Positions 1 through 6,730 of a DNA stretch of 10,126 bases are shown here, one piece after another. The stretch is from Acidobacteriota bacterium (GTDB lineage: Bacteria > Acidobacteriota > Vicinamibacteria > Vicinamibacterales > UBA823), in NCBI GenBank assembly GCA_003509065.1, contig DODG01000384.1, positions 1 through 10,126 on the forward strand, given 5' to 3'. Under the pieces are notes generated by a model, which made no database searches, had not been told where the DNA came from, and saw nothing but the letters and a program-made list of their open reading frames with translations. The translations under genes and the position numbers were made by a program. Numbering within the stretch: the stretch's first letter is position 1; the number at the start of each line of letters is the position of its first letter.

Positions 1-88
1 TGGTGCGGAAGGGGGGATTCGAACCCCCACGCCCTTGTGAGGCACAAGCTCCTGAGGCTTGCGCGTCTGCCAGTTCCGCCACTTCCGC
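1..88 (-). tRNA. tRNA-Leu, anticodon CAG
   Basis: Read on the minus strand, the segment folds as a complete class II tRNA. The acceptor arm GCGGAAG (82-88) pairs with CTTCCGC, followed by discriminator A and an encoded CCA that occupies the first three bases of the window. The D-stem is GCG/CGC. The anticodon stem CAAGC/GCTTG encloses the loop CTCAGGA, whose central triplet CAG (52-54) reads the leucine codon CUG. The T-arm GGGGG-TTCGAAT-CCCCC is perfect. The long variable region between the anticodon and T arms is the class II signature of tRNA-Leu, which, together with the anticodon, separates it from tRNA-Ser. It lies 93 nt beyond the stop of the ppiD-like gene on the same strand and has a promoter-like -10 box just upstream, so it can be transcribed on its own. 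Confidence 0.97.
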
Positions 89-121
89 TTGCCCTGACGA
101 GTCCACCAAATCGAACCTCAG

Positions 122-127
122 ATTATA
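122..127 (-). promoter_or_regulatory. Probable -10 box of the tRNA-Leu promoter
   Basis: On the minus strand a perfect TATAAT hexamer lies 34 bases before the tRNA 5' end, which would place the transcription start near position 115 and give a leader of about 27 nt. No good -35 hexamer is seen at 16-18 nt spacing. The segment 89-181 holds no gene and no clear rho-independent terminator for the gene upstream. The exact match and position fit a tRNA promoter, but the missing -35 lowers certainty. Confidence 0.5.
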
Positions 128-181
128 GCTCGTCCGTCCTGGCACACATGGTCTATATCTTTTGCCGGAAACGGGGAGTGT

Positions 182-2104
182 TCAAATAATGGCCATCGCC
201 AGGGTGTTCTGATTGATTTCGATCGCCATACTGTCTTTCGCTTTCCTCATGTAGGAGCTGAAGAATCGATTCTGCTGGTAGGCGATTAGTTCTGCCCGGA
301 GCGCCTCTTTGGTGGCGGCCAAGCCCTCTTCGGTGATCTCTTCTCTGTTCACAACATGAACCACCACAGCCAGGTCATCCGTGCTCAGCACGTCACTGGT
401 CGTGCCCACATCCATAGCGAAGACGATCTCGTCAATCGCATCATTCTGGCCAACCACAGGTAGGGCTGTACCGCGCGTGATGAATTCAGTGGCGATTGGA
501 TTGAGGCGCAAGCGATTGGCAGTGGCGACAAAGTTCGTTGCTTCCTGGAGCCGCGGTGTTAATTCTGCGGCTCGTGTGCGCGCAAGGTCCATCGCCTTAA
601 TGTCGGTCAAATCGGCAGTGACGTCTTCACGCACTTCGTCAAGTTCTGGGGCATAGGCGTCCTGTTGGTCAATGACGGCAAGGAACACCTGCCCACTGGC
701 GGTCTGTAGTGGGCCACCAACTTCGCCTTCAGTAAATTCGAACGCTGCTGAAGCGACACCTGGCGCCATACCGAGGCCCTCAATAGGTTCGTCGCGAGCA
801 AAGAAGTTCGATTCCTTCACTTCCCAGGCTCGTTCAAGCGCGACACGATCGAGATCGTCGGGACCGGCAATGGTATTAGACAACTCAGTCGCCACCGCAT
901 TCGCACGATCCAGAGCTTGTTGCCATTGCAATTGGTCGGCAATCTGATCTCGCACCTCGTCCAGTGGCCGATTGAAGGCTTCCTGCTTATCAACCACCTT
1001 GATGATGTGTAAGCCGAAATCTGATTGCACCAGGCCGCTAATTTCACCAGGCATTAAGCCAAAAGCCGCCGTTTCAAAAGCTGGCACCATTTGACCTCGG
1101 CCGAAGTAATTCAGGTCCCCACCGAGACTTGCGGACCCGGTATCATCAGAATATTGTTCAGCCAGGTCCGCAAAATCTGCGCCGGCTCGTGCTTCGGCAA
1201 GCACGGATTCGGCTTTTGCCAGGAGCGCGACTTCATCGGCTCCTTCACTGTTAAACAGAATGTGACTCGCACGTACCTGCTCAGGCGTGGAGTACTGCGG
1301 GAGGTTGGTATTGTAGTAGGTCTCCACTTGCTGTGGAGTCACAGTAATTTCTGCTCGTAGGCTTTCCGCTTCGATCGCCAAGAATCTGATTTTTCGTTTA
1401 TCCGGGATCTCATAGGTTGCGGCATTGTCAGTCAGATGCTCAGCCAATTCAGCGTCGGTCACCGTGACGTCAGTTTTGTAGTCGTCCGGTGAAAACGTGA
1501 CCATATCGAGTTTGATTTTTTCGGTACGGAGGCGGTACTCTTCACGGACCTCATCCTCAGAGATGTCAATCCATTGGGTTAACACTCCCTCCAACTTTTC
1601 GAGTAGCAAGTTATCGCGAATGCTTTCCTCAAATTGTGGGGTCGTCAGCGGTGGCACTTGGCTGCGCAGCAACTCACGGTACCGGACTTCACCGATAAAG
1701 ACACCGTCTTCTTGTAAACCGGGAAGCGACGTGACTCGTTCACGAATCTCAATATCGTTGACCGTGAGATTTAACCGCGCGGCCTCAACCAAAGCGGCCT
1801 GCTCGTCGATCATCTGCTCTAGGATCTGTCGATCAATACCAAGTTGACGGAGAATTTGTTCGTCAATATTGCCACCGTAGGCGGCCTGATACGACTGAAT
1901 CTGTTGGTAATAGGCGCGCCGGAAGGATTCCGTTGTAATGGCTCGCCCTTCAATTTGCGCCACAATGTCATTCGGGGCTCCGCCCGGAGTCGTTGTCGTA
2001 TTGGTAAAATCTTGTGCATAAAATCCGACAAAGGCCACGATGATGATAGCCAGACTCCATTTCAACCAACTCTTGTGATCCCGCATTCGGCCCAGCATCG
2101 TCAT
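182..2104 (-). CDS. Membrane-anchored SurA/PpiD-type peptidyl-prolyl isomerase and chaperone
   Basis: This 640-residue protein belongs to the SurA/PpiD family, which assists folding of proteins emerging from the Sec translocon or bound for the outer membrane. A short basic N-terminus is followed by one membrane segment at about residues 13-31, so the bulk should be periplasmic. Next comes a SurA-type N-terminal helical chaperone region (about 45-180), then a parvulin rotamase domain (about 276-373). The latter keeps the SHILF, GGDLNYFGRGQM and FGLHIIKV motifs, including His281, Met339, Phe343 and His366, so it may be catalytically active, unlike the parvulin domain of E. coli PpiD, which is reported inactive. 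The C-terminal half carries two further weak parvulin-like segments. Start choice: an ATG at 2104 lies 10 nt after AGGGAG; the GTG at 2113 is only 1 nt from it and is unlikely. It is divergent from mreB. Family is sure; calling it PpiD itself is less so. Confidence 0.9.
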   Translation of the reverse strand: MTMLGRMRDHKSWLKWSLAIIIVAFVGFYAQDFTNTTTTPGGAPNDIVAQIEGRAITTESFRRAYYQQIQSYQAAYGGNIDEQILRQLGIDRQILEQMIDEQAALVEAARLNLTVNDIEIRERVTSLPGLQEDGVFIGEVRYRELLRSQVPPLTTPQFEESIRDNLLLEKLEGVLTQWIDISEDEVREEYRLRTEKIKLDMVTFSPDDYKTDVTVTDAELAEHLTDNAATYEIPDKRKIRFLAIEAESLRAEITVTPQQVETYYNTNLPQYSTPEQVRASHILFNSEGADEVALLAKAESVLAEARAGADFADLAEQYSDDTGSASLGGDLNYFGRGQMVPAFETAAFGLMPGEISGLVQSDFGLHIIKVVDKQEAFNRPLDEVRDQIADQLQWQQALDRANAVATELSNTIAGPDDLDRVALERAWEVKESNFFARDEPIEGLGMAPGVASAAFEFTEGEVGGPLQTASGQVFLAVIDQQDAYAPELDEVREDVTADLTDIKAMDLARTRAAELTPRLQEATNFVATANRLRLNPIATEFITRGTALPVVGQNDAIDEIVFAMDVGTTSDVLSTDDLAVVVHVVNREEITEEGLAATKEALRAELIAYQQNRFFSSYMRKAKDSMAIEINQNTLAMAII

Positions 2105-2114
2105 GGTCAGCACA

Positions 2115-2120
2115 CTCCCT
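2115..2120 (-). promoter_or_regulatory. Ribosome binding site of the ppiD-like gene
   Basis: AGGGAG on the minus strand lies 10 nt before the ATG at 2104 and only 1 nt before an upstream in-frame GTG. It therefore decides in favour of the ATG start, which shortens the longest open frame by three codons. Confidence 0.7.
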
Positions 2121-2139
2121 GTTTTATCCGTGAAACTTC

Positions 2140-2169
2140 ATCGTACGATATCAAATCCTTCATGCGCAA
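2140..2169 (-). promoter_or_regulatory. Possible promoter of the ppiD-like gene
   Basis: On the minus strand TTGCGC (2164-2169) and TACGAT (2140-2145) are separated by 18 nt, a plausible sigma70-type pair about 36 nt before the start codon. The -10 box lies inside a 10-bp perfect palindrome ATCGTACGAT (2140-2149), which might be coincidental or an operator. Both hexamers deviate from consensus, so this is tentative. Confidence 0.3.
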
Positions 2170-2246
2170 GCATTTGGCAAAAGTACGCACGGATTTGTCT
2201 TGCGTCCTGCAAGCCGCTTACTGTGCAGAAGTGGTAAGACGGCATG

Positions 2247-2255
2247 TGCTATAAT
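2247..2255 (+). promoter_or_regulatory. Probable extended -10 promoter of the mreB operon
   Basis: TGCTATAAT on the plus strand is an extended -10 element (TGn directly before a perfect TATAAT). No convincing -35 box is present, as is tolerated for extended -10 promoters. Transcription would begin near 2262 and leave a leader of about 120 nt before mreB. It is the only strong promoter-like site seen in the divergent intergenic region and could serve the whole mreBCD-mrdA-rodA run. Confidence 0.5.
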
Positions 2256-2380
2256 TACGGTGGATAGAATAACTTAGAGGGATTAAGTCGTGGGTGTTGG
2301 GCCGACTGCCAAGTCATTTCGGTAGAGTGTGACGCTTCGATCAATCATACAAGTTAATGATGTTTTTTGTGGGGGCTTGA

Positions 2381-3406
2381 TTGAATTTTCGATCGGTATT
2401 TTCGTATTTCTCTTGTGATTTGGCGATTGATTTGGGCACCGCCAATACCTGTGTATACGCTAAAAATGAGGGAATCGTCATTAACGAACCCTCGATCGTT
2501 GCAATTGTAACCGCCACCGGGGAAGTGGTCGCGGTAGGCACGGAAGCCAAAGCGATGCTTGGCCGGACTCCCAACGGTATTACTGCGATCAAACCAATGA
2601 AGGATGGTGTCATAGCTGACTTCGACATTACTGAAAAGATGTTGGCGCATTTTATCAAGAAAGCACACAGCCGGAATGTGTGGATCCGTCCACGTATTGT
2701 GATTGGCGTACCGTCTCAAATCACTCAGGTAGAGAAGCGTGCGGTTAAGGATAGTGCGCATCGTGCGAAGGCCAGTGAGGTGTACCTTGTTGAAGAGGCG
2801 ATGGCGGCGGCCATCGGAGCTGGTATGCCAATCAGTGAACCCGCAGGCAATATGGTGGTTGATATTGGTGGTGGCACAACCGACATCGCCGTGATCTCGT
2901 TATCGGGAATTGTTTATAGCCGGGCGGTACGGGTGGCTGGTAACGAGATGGATGAGGCGATTATCCAGTACATCAAGAGAGCGTATAACTTGCTCATTGG
3001 TGAGCGAACGGCTGAGCAAGTCAAAGTGGAAATGGGCTCGGCCTTTCCGCTTGATGAACCTCTGGGCATGGAGATCAAGGGGCGTGATCTGGTTAAGGGT
3101 ATTCCCAAGACCATCACCGTGTCGGACTCGGAAATTCGCGAGGCGCTTGCCGAGACCGTGAATGTCATCATTGAGGCTGTCCGCGTGGCGCTCGAACAGA
3201 CCCCACCTGAGTTATCGGCGGACATTGTTGATCGAGGCATTGTCCTGACCGGAGGTGGTTCAATGCTCAAGAATCTTGACAAGCGACTCCGAGAGGAAAC
3301 CGGGCTTCCAGTGGCAATGGCCGAGGACCCGCTCTCTTCTGTCGTGTTTGGTGCAGGTAATATGTTGTCTGACTTTGACTTACTGCGAAAGATTTCGATC
3401 GCGTAG
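2381..3406 (+). CDS. mreB: Rod shape-determining actin homologue MreB
   Basis: MreB is the bacterial actin that polymerises on the cytoplasmic face of the inner membrane and guides the cell-wall elongation complex. The 341 residues match the usual 335-350. Visible motifs: the phosphate-1 loop DLGTANT (17-23), phosphate-2 DIGGGTTD (161-168) and the adenosine motif LTGGGSML (289-296). The first dozen residues (NFRSVFSYFS) resemble the amphipathic membrane-binding N-terminus of Gram-negative MreB. The start is a TTG: an in-frame TGA lies immediately before it, so no upstream start is possible, and the next downstream starts would remove the conserved N-terminus. A GGGGG run 5 nt before the TTG is the probable ribosome binding site. 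The gene ends in tandem stops TAG-TAG and is followed after 29 nt by mreC. Confidence 0.98.
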   Translation: MNFRSVFSYFSCDLAIDLGTANTCVYAKNEGIVINEPSIVAIVTATGEVVAVGTEAKAMLGRTPNGITAIKPMKDGVIADFDITEKMLAHFIKKAHSRNVWIRPRIVIGVPSQITQVEKRAVKDSAHRAKASEVYLVEEAMAAAIGAGMPISEPAGNMVVDIGGGTTDIAVISLSGIVYSRAVRVAGNEMDEAIIQYIKRAYNLLIGERTAEQVKVEMGSAFPLDEPLGMEIKGRDLVKGIPKTITVSDSEIREALAETVNVIIEAVRVALEQTPPELSADIVDRGIVLTGGGSMLKNLDKRLREETGLPVAMAEDPLSSVVFGAGNMLSDFDLLRKISIA

Positions 3407-3424
3407 TAGGTATTTCACGATATT

Positions 3425-3429
3425 GAAGG
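3425..3429 (+). promoter_or_regulatory. Ribosome binding site of mreC
   Basis: GAAGG lies 6 nt before the GTG at 3436 and supports that codon as the mreC start. It lies in the short gap after the mreB tandem stop. Confidence 0.6.
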
Positions 3430-3435
3430 CTGCTC

Positions 3436-4281
3436 GTGATCGATATTCGCCGACGCACCGGCTATCTTCTTGCGACTGTGATTGTCGTACAAATTCTGCT
3501 GATCTCCGTCCAGGTGAATTCCTCATCTGGCGCTCCCCTGATTCAAACAGTTACGTTCGGTCTGTTCTCGCGTGTTCAGATTGGGTTATCGGACGGACTT
3601 ACCAGTTTACGAGATGTGTGGACTGGGTATTTTGCATTGCAGGATGTATCAAAGGATAACGTTCGTCTTAGGCAAGAGATTGCCTCGTTAAAACTTCGGT
3701 TGCAAGAACAGGGTGCCATGGTTCGTCGCAACGAAAGTTTGCGGGATTTGCTCGCGATGGACCGATCGGTCGACCTCTCGACTGTTGCCGCTGAAGTGAT
3801 CGCCGGTGATGTCACACCTTGGTTTCGCACGTTAACTATTGGTCGGGGTGCTGCCGATGGTATTCAACTTGATTCAGCTGTGATTGCCCCAGACGGGGTG
3901 GTTGGTCGAGTGGTTGGGCAGCCTGCTCAAGGTGCGGCTAAGGTGCAGTTAATCATTGACCGAAATGCTGCAATTGGGGGAATGGTCGAACGGACTCGGG
4001 TGGGAGGTATTGTCAATGGTGTCGAAGGTAATCCGCCCTTGACCATGAATTATGTGTCGAATCTTTCAGATGTGCAGGTTGGCGATCGGATCGTCACATC
4101 TAGCATCGAAGGGATTTATCCTAAAGGTTTTTTAATCGGTTATATCGAGCGCGTACAACAGGGTCCAAACTTGTATCAAGAGATACAGGTCAGACCAACC
4201 GTTGATTTCAATGCATTAGATCACGTGCTTGTCGTCATGGAGCCACCAAGAATGCAAGAGCTTGGTGAACCAAGTCAGTGA
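3436..4281 (+). CDS. mreC: Rod shape-determining protein MreC
   Basis: MreC is a bitopic inner-membrane protein that links cytoplasmic MreB to the periplasmic PBP2 and RodA enzymes and is thought to activate PBP2. The 281-residue product has a basic N-terminus (RRR at 5-7), one membrane helix (about 9-26), a predicted coiled-coil stretch (about 68-103, rich in R, E, L and Q) used for dimerisation in the family, and a periplasmic beta-barrel domain (about 115-268) with family-typical segments such as VTPWFRTLTIGRG (126-138), DGVVGRVV (153-160), and GDRIVTSS followed by GIYPKGFLIG (216-235). The GTG start has a ribosome binding site 6 nt upstream. The stop TGA overlaps the mreD start codon (GTGA), indicating translational coupling. 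Confidence 0.96.
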   Translation: MIDIRRRTGYLLATVIVVQILLISVQVNSSSGAPLIQTVTFGLFSRVQIGLSDGLTSLRDVWTGYFALQDVSKDNVRLRQEIASLKLRLQEQGAMVRRNESLRDLLAMDRSVDLSTVAAEVIAGDVTPWFRTLTIGRGAADGIQLDSAVIAPDGVVGRVVGQPAQGAAKVQLIIDRNAAIGGMVERTRVGGIVNGVEGNPPLTMNYVSNLSDVQVGDRIVTSSIEGIYPKGFLIGYIERVQQGPNLYQEIQVRPTVDFNALDHVLVVMEPPRMQELGEPSQ

Positions 4282-4799
4282 ATACGAAGCGAATTGCACT
4301 GGCGATCACGGTGGCGTTGCTCCTGCAAATGGGTCTGGCTAGCCTCTCGGTCTTAAATGGAGGCGGCATTGACTTGGTGCTTGTTGCGGTGGTTGCGGTG
4401 GCACTTGGGACTGGACCAGTTGTCGGCTTGCTCGTCGGTGCTATCGGCGGCATGCTTCAGGATGCACTGGCGGGTGGCATCATCGGCATAGGGGGTATCT
4501 CGAAAACCCTGATCGGATTTTTTGTTGGGAGTTTTGGTGTTCAATTTGTGCTCGTTGGTCTGCCGCCAAAGTTTTTGGTGTTTCTTGGTGCGAGTCAACT
4601 CAACTCTCTATTATTCTTTGGCCTGTACCTCTTGCTCGGGTTGCCAATGCCGACATTTTCCTTTGTGGCGGTTGCAGGGCATGCAATCGCAAATGGTGTC
4701 GTTGGTGTGGTGTGGATCAGTGTCATTGAATTGGTTCCGAAGATGGTGTTGAGACAGCGCGAGCGATACAGGCTTCGGCGACGGGTCGGCACGTGGTGA
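4278..4799 (+). CDS. mreD: Rod shape-determining membrane protein MreD
   Basis: MreD is a small polytopic inner-membrane partner of MreC in the elongasome; its biochemical role is poorly defined. The 173-residue product is almost wholly hydrophobic, with about five or six membrane segments, and ends in a basic tail (RQRERYRLRRR). The segment around residues 57-83 (GGMLQDALAGG, then GIGGISKTLIGFFVG) is the characteristic MreD signature. The GTG start at 4278 overlaps the mreC stop by 4 nt and has no clear ribosome binding site of its own, so translation probably depends on ribosomes finishing mreC. Identification rests on both the signature and the mreC/mrdA context. Confidence 0.94.
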   Translation: MNTKRIALAITVALLLQMGLASLSVLNGGGIDLVLVAVVAVALGTGPVVGLLVGAIGGMLQDALAGGIIGIGGISKTLIGFFVGSFGVQFVLVGLPPKFLVFLGASQLNSLLFFGLYLLLGLPMPTFSFVAVAGHAIANGVVGVVWISVIELVPKMVLRQRERYRLRRRVGTW

Positions 4800-4815
4800 A
4801 TGAGACGCGATAGTT

Positions 4816-6705
4816 ATGGCTCAAGAATTATTTAGTGTGCGCCGGAATCGGTTAACCATGCGGCTCTCTGTGTTGCGGCTAACCGTGACGATGCTAATGG
4901 TCGGCGTCGCCCTGAGTTATTGGTTTATACAAATTGTCCAGCATGACAAGTTTCAACAGTTGGCAGAAAATAACCACCGACGTTCAGTTTCGTTACGAGC
5001 ACCGCGGGGTATCTTATTTGATCGTGACGGAGCAGTGTTGGTCGAAAATCGGTACTCCTTCGATATTTCAATTGTTCGTGAACTGACCACCGACCTGGAG
5101 TATTTGATTAACAAATTGGTAGCCATCACGGGAATACAGTTGCGGGATGTTCAGGACGAAATTGATCGGTACCGTCAATTACCAGAGTATCAGTCAATTG
5201 TCATTATCCGTGACGCCTCGCTGGCGCAGGTGGCGGCAGTGGCTGCGCGCCGTTTCGAATTACCGGGCATTGTGATTAAACAAGTGCCGAGTCGACGTTA
5301 CCGGGTAGGCACGTCGGCTGCGCATCTACTTGGTTATGTTGGGGAAATTACCGCCGATCAAATAGCAAGTCAGGATTTTGCTGGGCTCCCTGATGATGCG
5401 GTTGTTGGTCAATCTGGTCTTGAGTTTACTTACAACCAACTCTTAATGGGGACAGATGGAAGGCGACAGGTAATCGTCAATAGTGTGGGACGTGAGGTTG
5501 AAACCATCGAAACCAATGATCCCATTAATGGAACTCGATTGCAGTTGACCTTGGATGCTGATCTCCAAAAGGCAGCAGAGGAAGCCTTTGCTGCCACTGG
5601 ATTTTCTGGCGCAGCAATTGTTCTTGAACCTGGGACTGGCGAGGTTTTAGTCATGACCAGTGTGCCAACCTACGATCCAAACGCTTTTGCGCTCGGTATC
5701 GATATGCGTAGCTGGCAGGCTCTTAACACGGACGATCGTCGGCCGTTGCATAATCGTGCCCTGCAAGGTCGATATTCTCCGGGGTCAATTTTTAAGATTG
5801 TTGTGGCAACTGCAGCGCTTGAAGAAGGATTGGTAACGCCGGACTTTAAGGTGAGATGTCCGGGTTCCGGAGTATTCCACGGCCAGCGGTTTTTTTGCCA
5901 TCTACGTGGTGGGCATGGAGAGGTAGATATGCAGGAAGCGCTTGAGCGCTCATGTAATGTTTACTTTTATACGCTGGGCAGCATGCTTGAAATTGATTTA
6001 ATTGAAAAATGGGCGAAAAAATTTGGTTTGAACCAGGTGACCGGCATCGATCTTCCGTATGAGGCAGCCGGTCTTGTGCCATCTCGAGACTGGAAGCAGG
6101 AGGTGAGTGACGAACCGTGGTATCCGGGTGAAACCATATCGGTGGCCATTGGCCAAGGCCCCGTGAATGTCACTCCTCTTTCAATTGCGGTTATGATGGC
6201 GACAGTTGCCAACGGTGGAATTCGTCCGATCCCGCAGCTCTTGAAGGCTGTGGACAGTGGAAATGGCTGGTCTCCTGTGAAGACGTCGATGGGAGAAATG
6301 GTCGAGTTATCATCGGAGACGATTCAAACCTTACACGAAGGGCTTTGGCGCGTAGTGAATGGTCAAGGGACTGGTCGACGGGCCCGCATTGATGGCTTTG
6401 ACGTGGCTGGTAAGACCGCGACGTCCCAGGTGATGTCTCTTGAGGCGCGCGCAAAGGTGGAAGAATCTGATAGTGAATTTGAATGGAGAGATCATGGTTG
6501 GTTCGCATTTTTTGCTCCGCGAAATGACGCGCCTGAATTGGCTGGTGTTGTGCTGGCGGAGCACTCCGATCACGGCTATTTGGCAGCACCAATTGCTCGA
6601 CATATCATGACGACCTATCTTGCTAAAAAGGATGGCCAGCCGTTGCCGGAGTTTCCACGGCCGCAGACACCGGTGACGACAACGAACTTGGTAACCGAAC
6701 CTTAA
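4816..6705 (+). CDS. mrdA: Penicillin-binding protein 2 (peptidoglycan transpeptidase of the elongasome)
   Basis: PBP2 is the monofunctional class B transpeptidase that cross-links peptidoglycan laid down by RodA during rod elongation. The 629-residue protein has one N-terminal membrane anchor (about 20-40), a pedestal or dimerisation region (about 55-230) with the typical APRGILFDRDG motif (62-72), and a transpeptidase domain (about 262-602). The active serine lies in SIFK (Ser324, Lys327) and the second motif is SCN (379-381). The third motif, usually KTG or KSG, reads KTA (533-535) within AGKTATSQ. Cys348, Cys361, His367 and Cys380 occupy positions that in PBP2 structures hold a zinc ion. 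It starts 16 nt after mreD, with no strong ribosome binding site, and is followed by rodA, its functional partner. A spoVD- or ftsI-type PBP is unlikely given this context and the PBP2-like Cys pattern. Confidence 0.96.
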   Translation: MAQELFSVRRNRLTMRLSVLRLTVTMLMVGVALSYWFIQIVQHDKFQQLAENNHRRSVSLRAPRGILFDRDGAVLVENRYSFDISIVRELTTDLEYLINKLVAITGIQLRDVQDEIDRYRQLPEYQSIVIIRDASLAQVAAVAARRFELPGIVIKQVPSRRYRVGTSAAHLLGYVGEITADQIASQDFAGLPDDAVVGQSGLEFTYNQLLMGTDGRRQVIVNSVGREVETIETNDPINGTRLQLTLDADLQKAAEEAFAATGFSGAAIVLEPGTGEVLVMTSVPTYDPNAFALGIDMRSWQALNTDDRRPLHNRALQGRYSPGSIFKIVVATAALEEGLVTPDFKVRCPGSGVFHGQRFFCHLRGGHGEVDMQEALERSCNVYFYTLGSMLEIDLIEKWAKKFGLNQVTGIDLPYEAAGLVPSRDWKQEVSDEPWYPGETISVAIGQGPVNVTPLSIAVMMATVANGGIRPIPQLLKAVDSGNGWSPVKTSMGEMVELSSETIQTLHEGLWRVVNGQGTGRRARIDGFDVAGKTATSQVMSLEARAKVEESDSEFEWRDHGWFAFFAPRNDAPELAGVVLAEHSDHGYLAAPIARHIMTTYLAKKDGQPLPEFPRPQTPVTTTNLVTEP

Positions 6706-6711
6706 CTTTGG

Positions 6712-6726
6712 ATACCACGGCGGTAT
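6712..6726 (+). promoter_or_regulatory. Small hairpin over the probable rodA ribosome binding site
   Basis: ATACC (6712-6716) and GGTAT (6722-6726) form a 5-bp inverted repeat with a 5-nt loop, 4 nt before the rodA ATG. The only Shine-Dalgarno-like sequence here, GGCGG (6719-6723), falls in the loop and 3' arm. Pairing is short, so any effect on translation is speculative. Confidence 0.25.
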
Positions 6727-6730
6727 ATAT

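Noticed and set aside
1..88. tRNA-Leu at the edge as an integration (attachment) site for a mobile element.
   Set aside because: No integrase gene, no direct repeat of the tRNA 3' end elsewhere in the window, and all neighbours are core genes.
2105..2113. GTG start three codons upstream for the ppiD-like gene.
   Set aside because: Only 1 nt separates it from AGGGAG; the ATG at 2104 has a workable 10-nt spacing.
1844..2254. A plus-strand open frame covering the ppiD N-terminus and most of the divergent intergenic region.
   Set aside because: No ribosome binding site or family resemblance; the first half is antisense to the conserved membrane anchor region of the PpiD-like protein.
2354..2761. 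A 135-codon minus-strand open frame antisense to the mreB start.
   Set aside because: It lies opposite conserved MreB sequence, has no recognisable protein motif and would run into the mreB promoter region; best seen as an antisense shadow.
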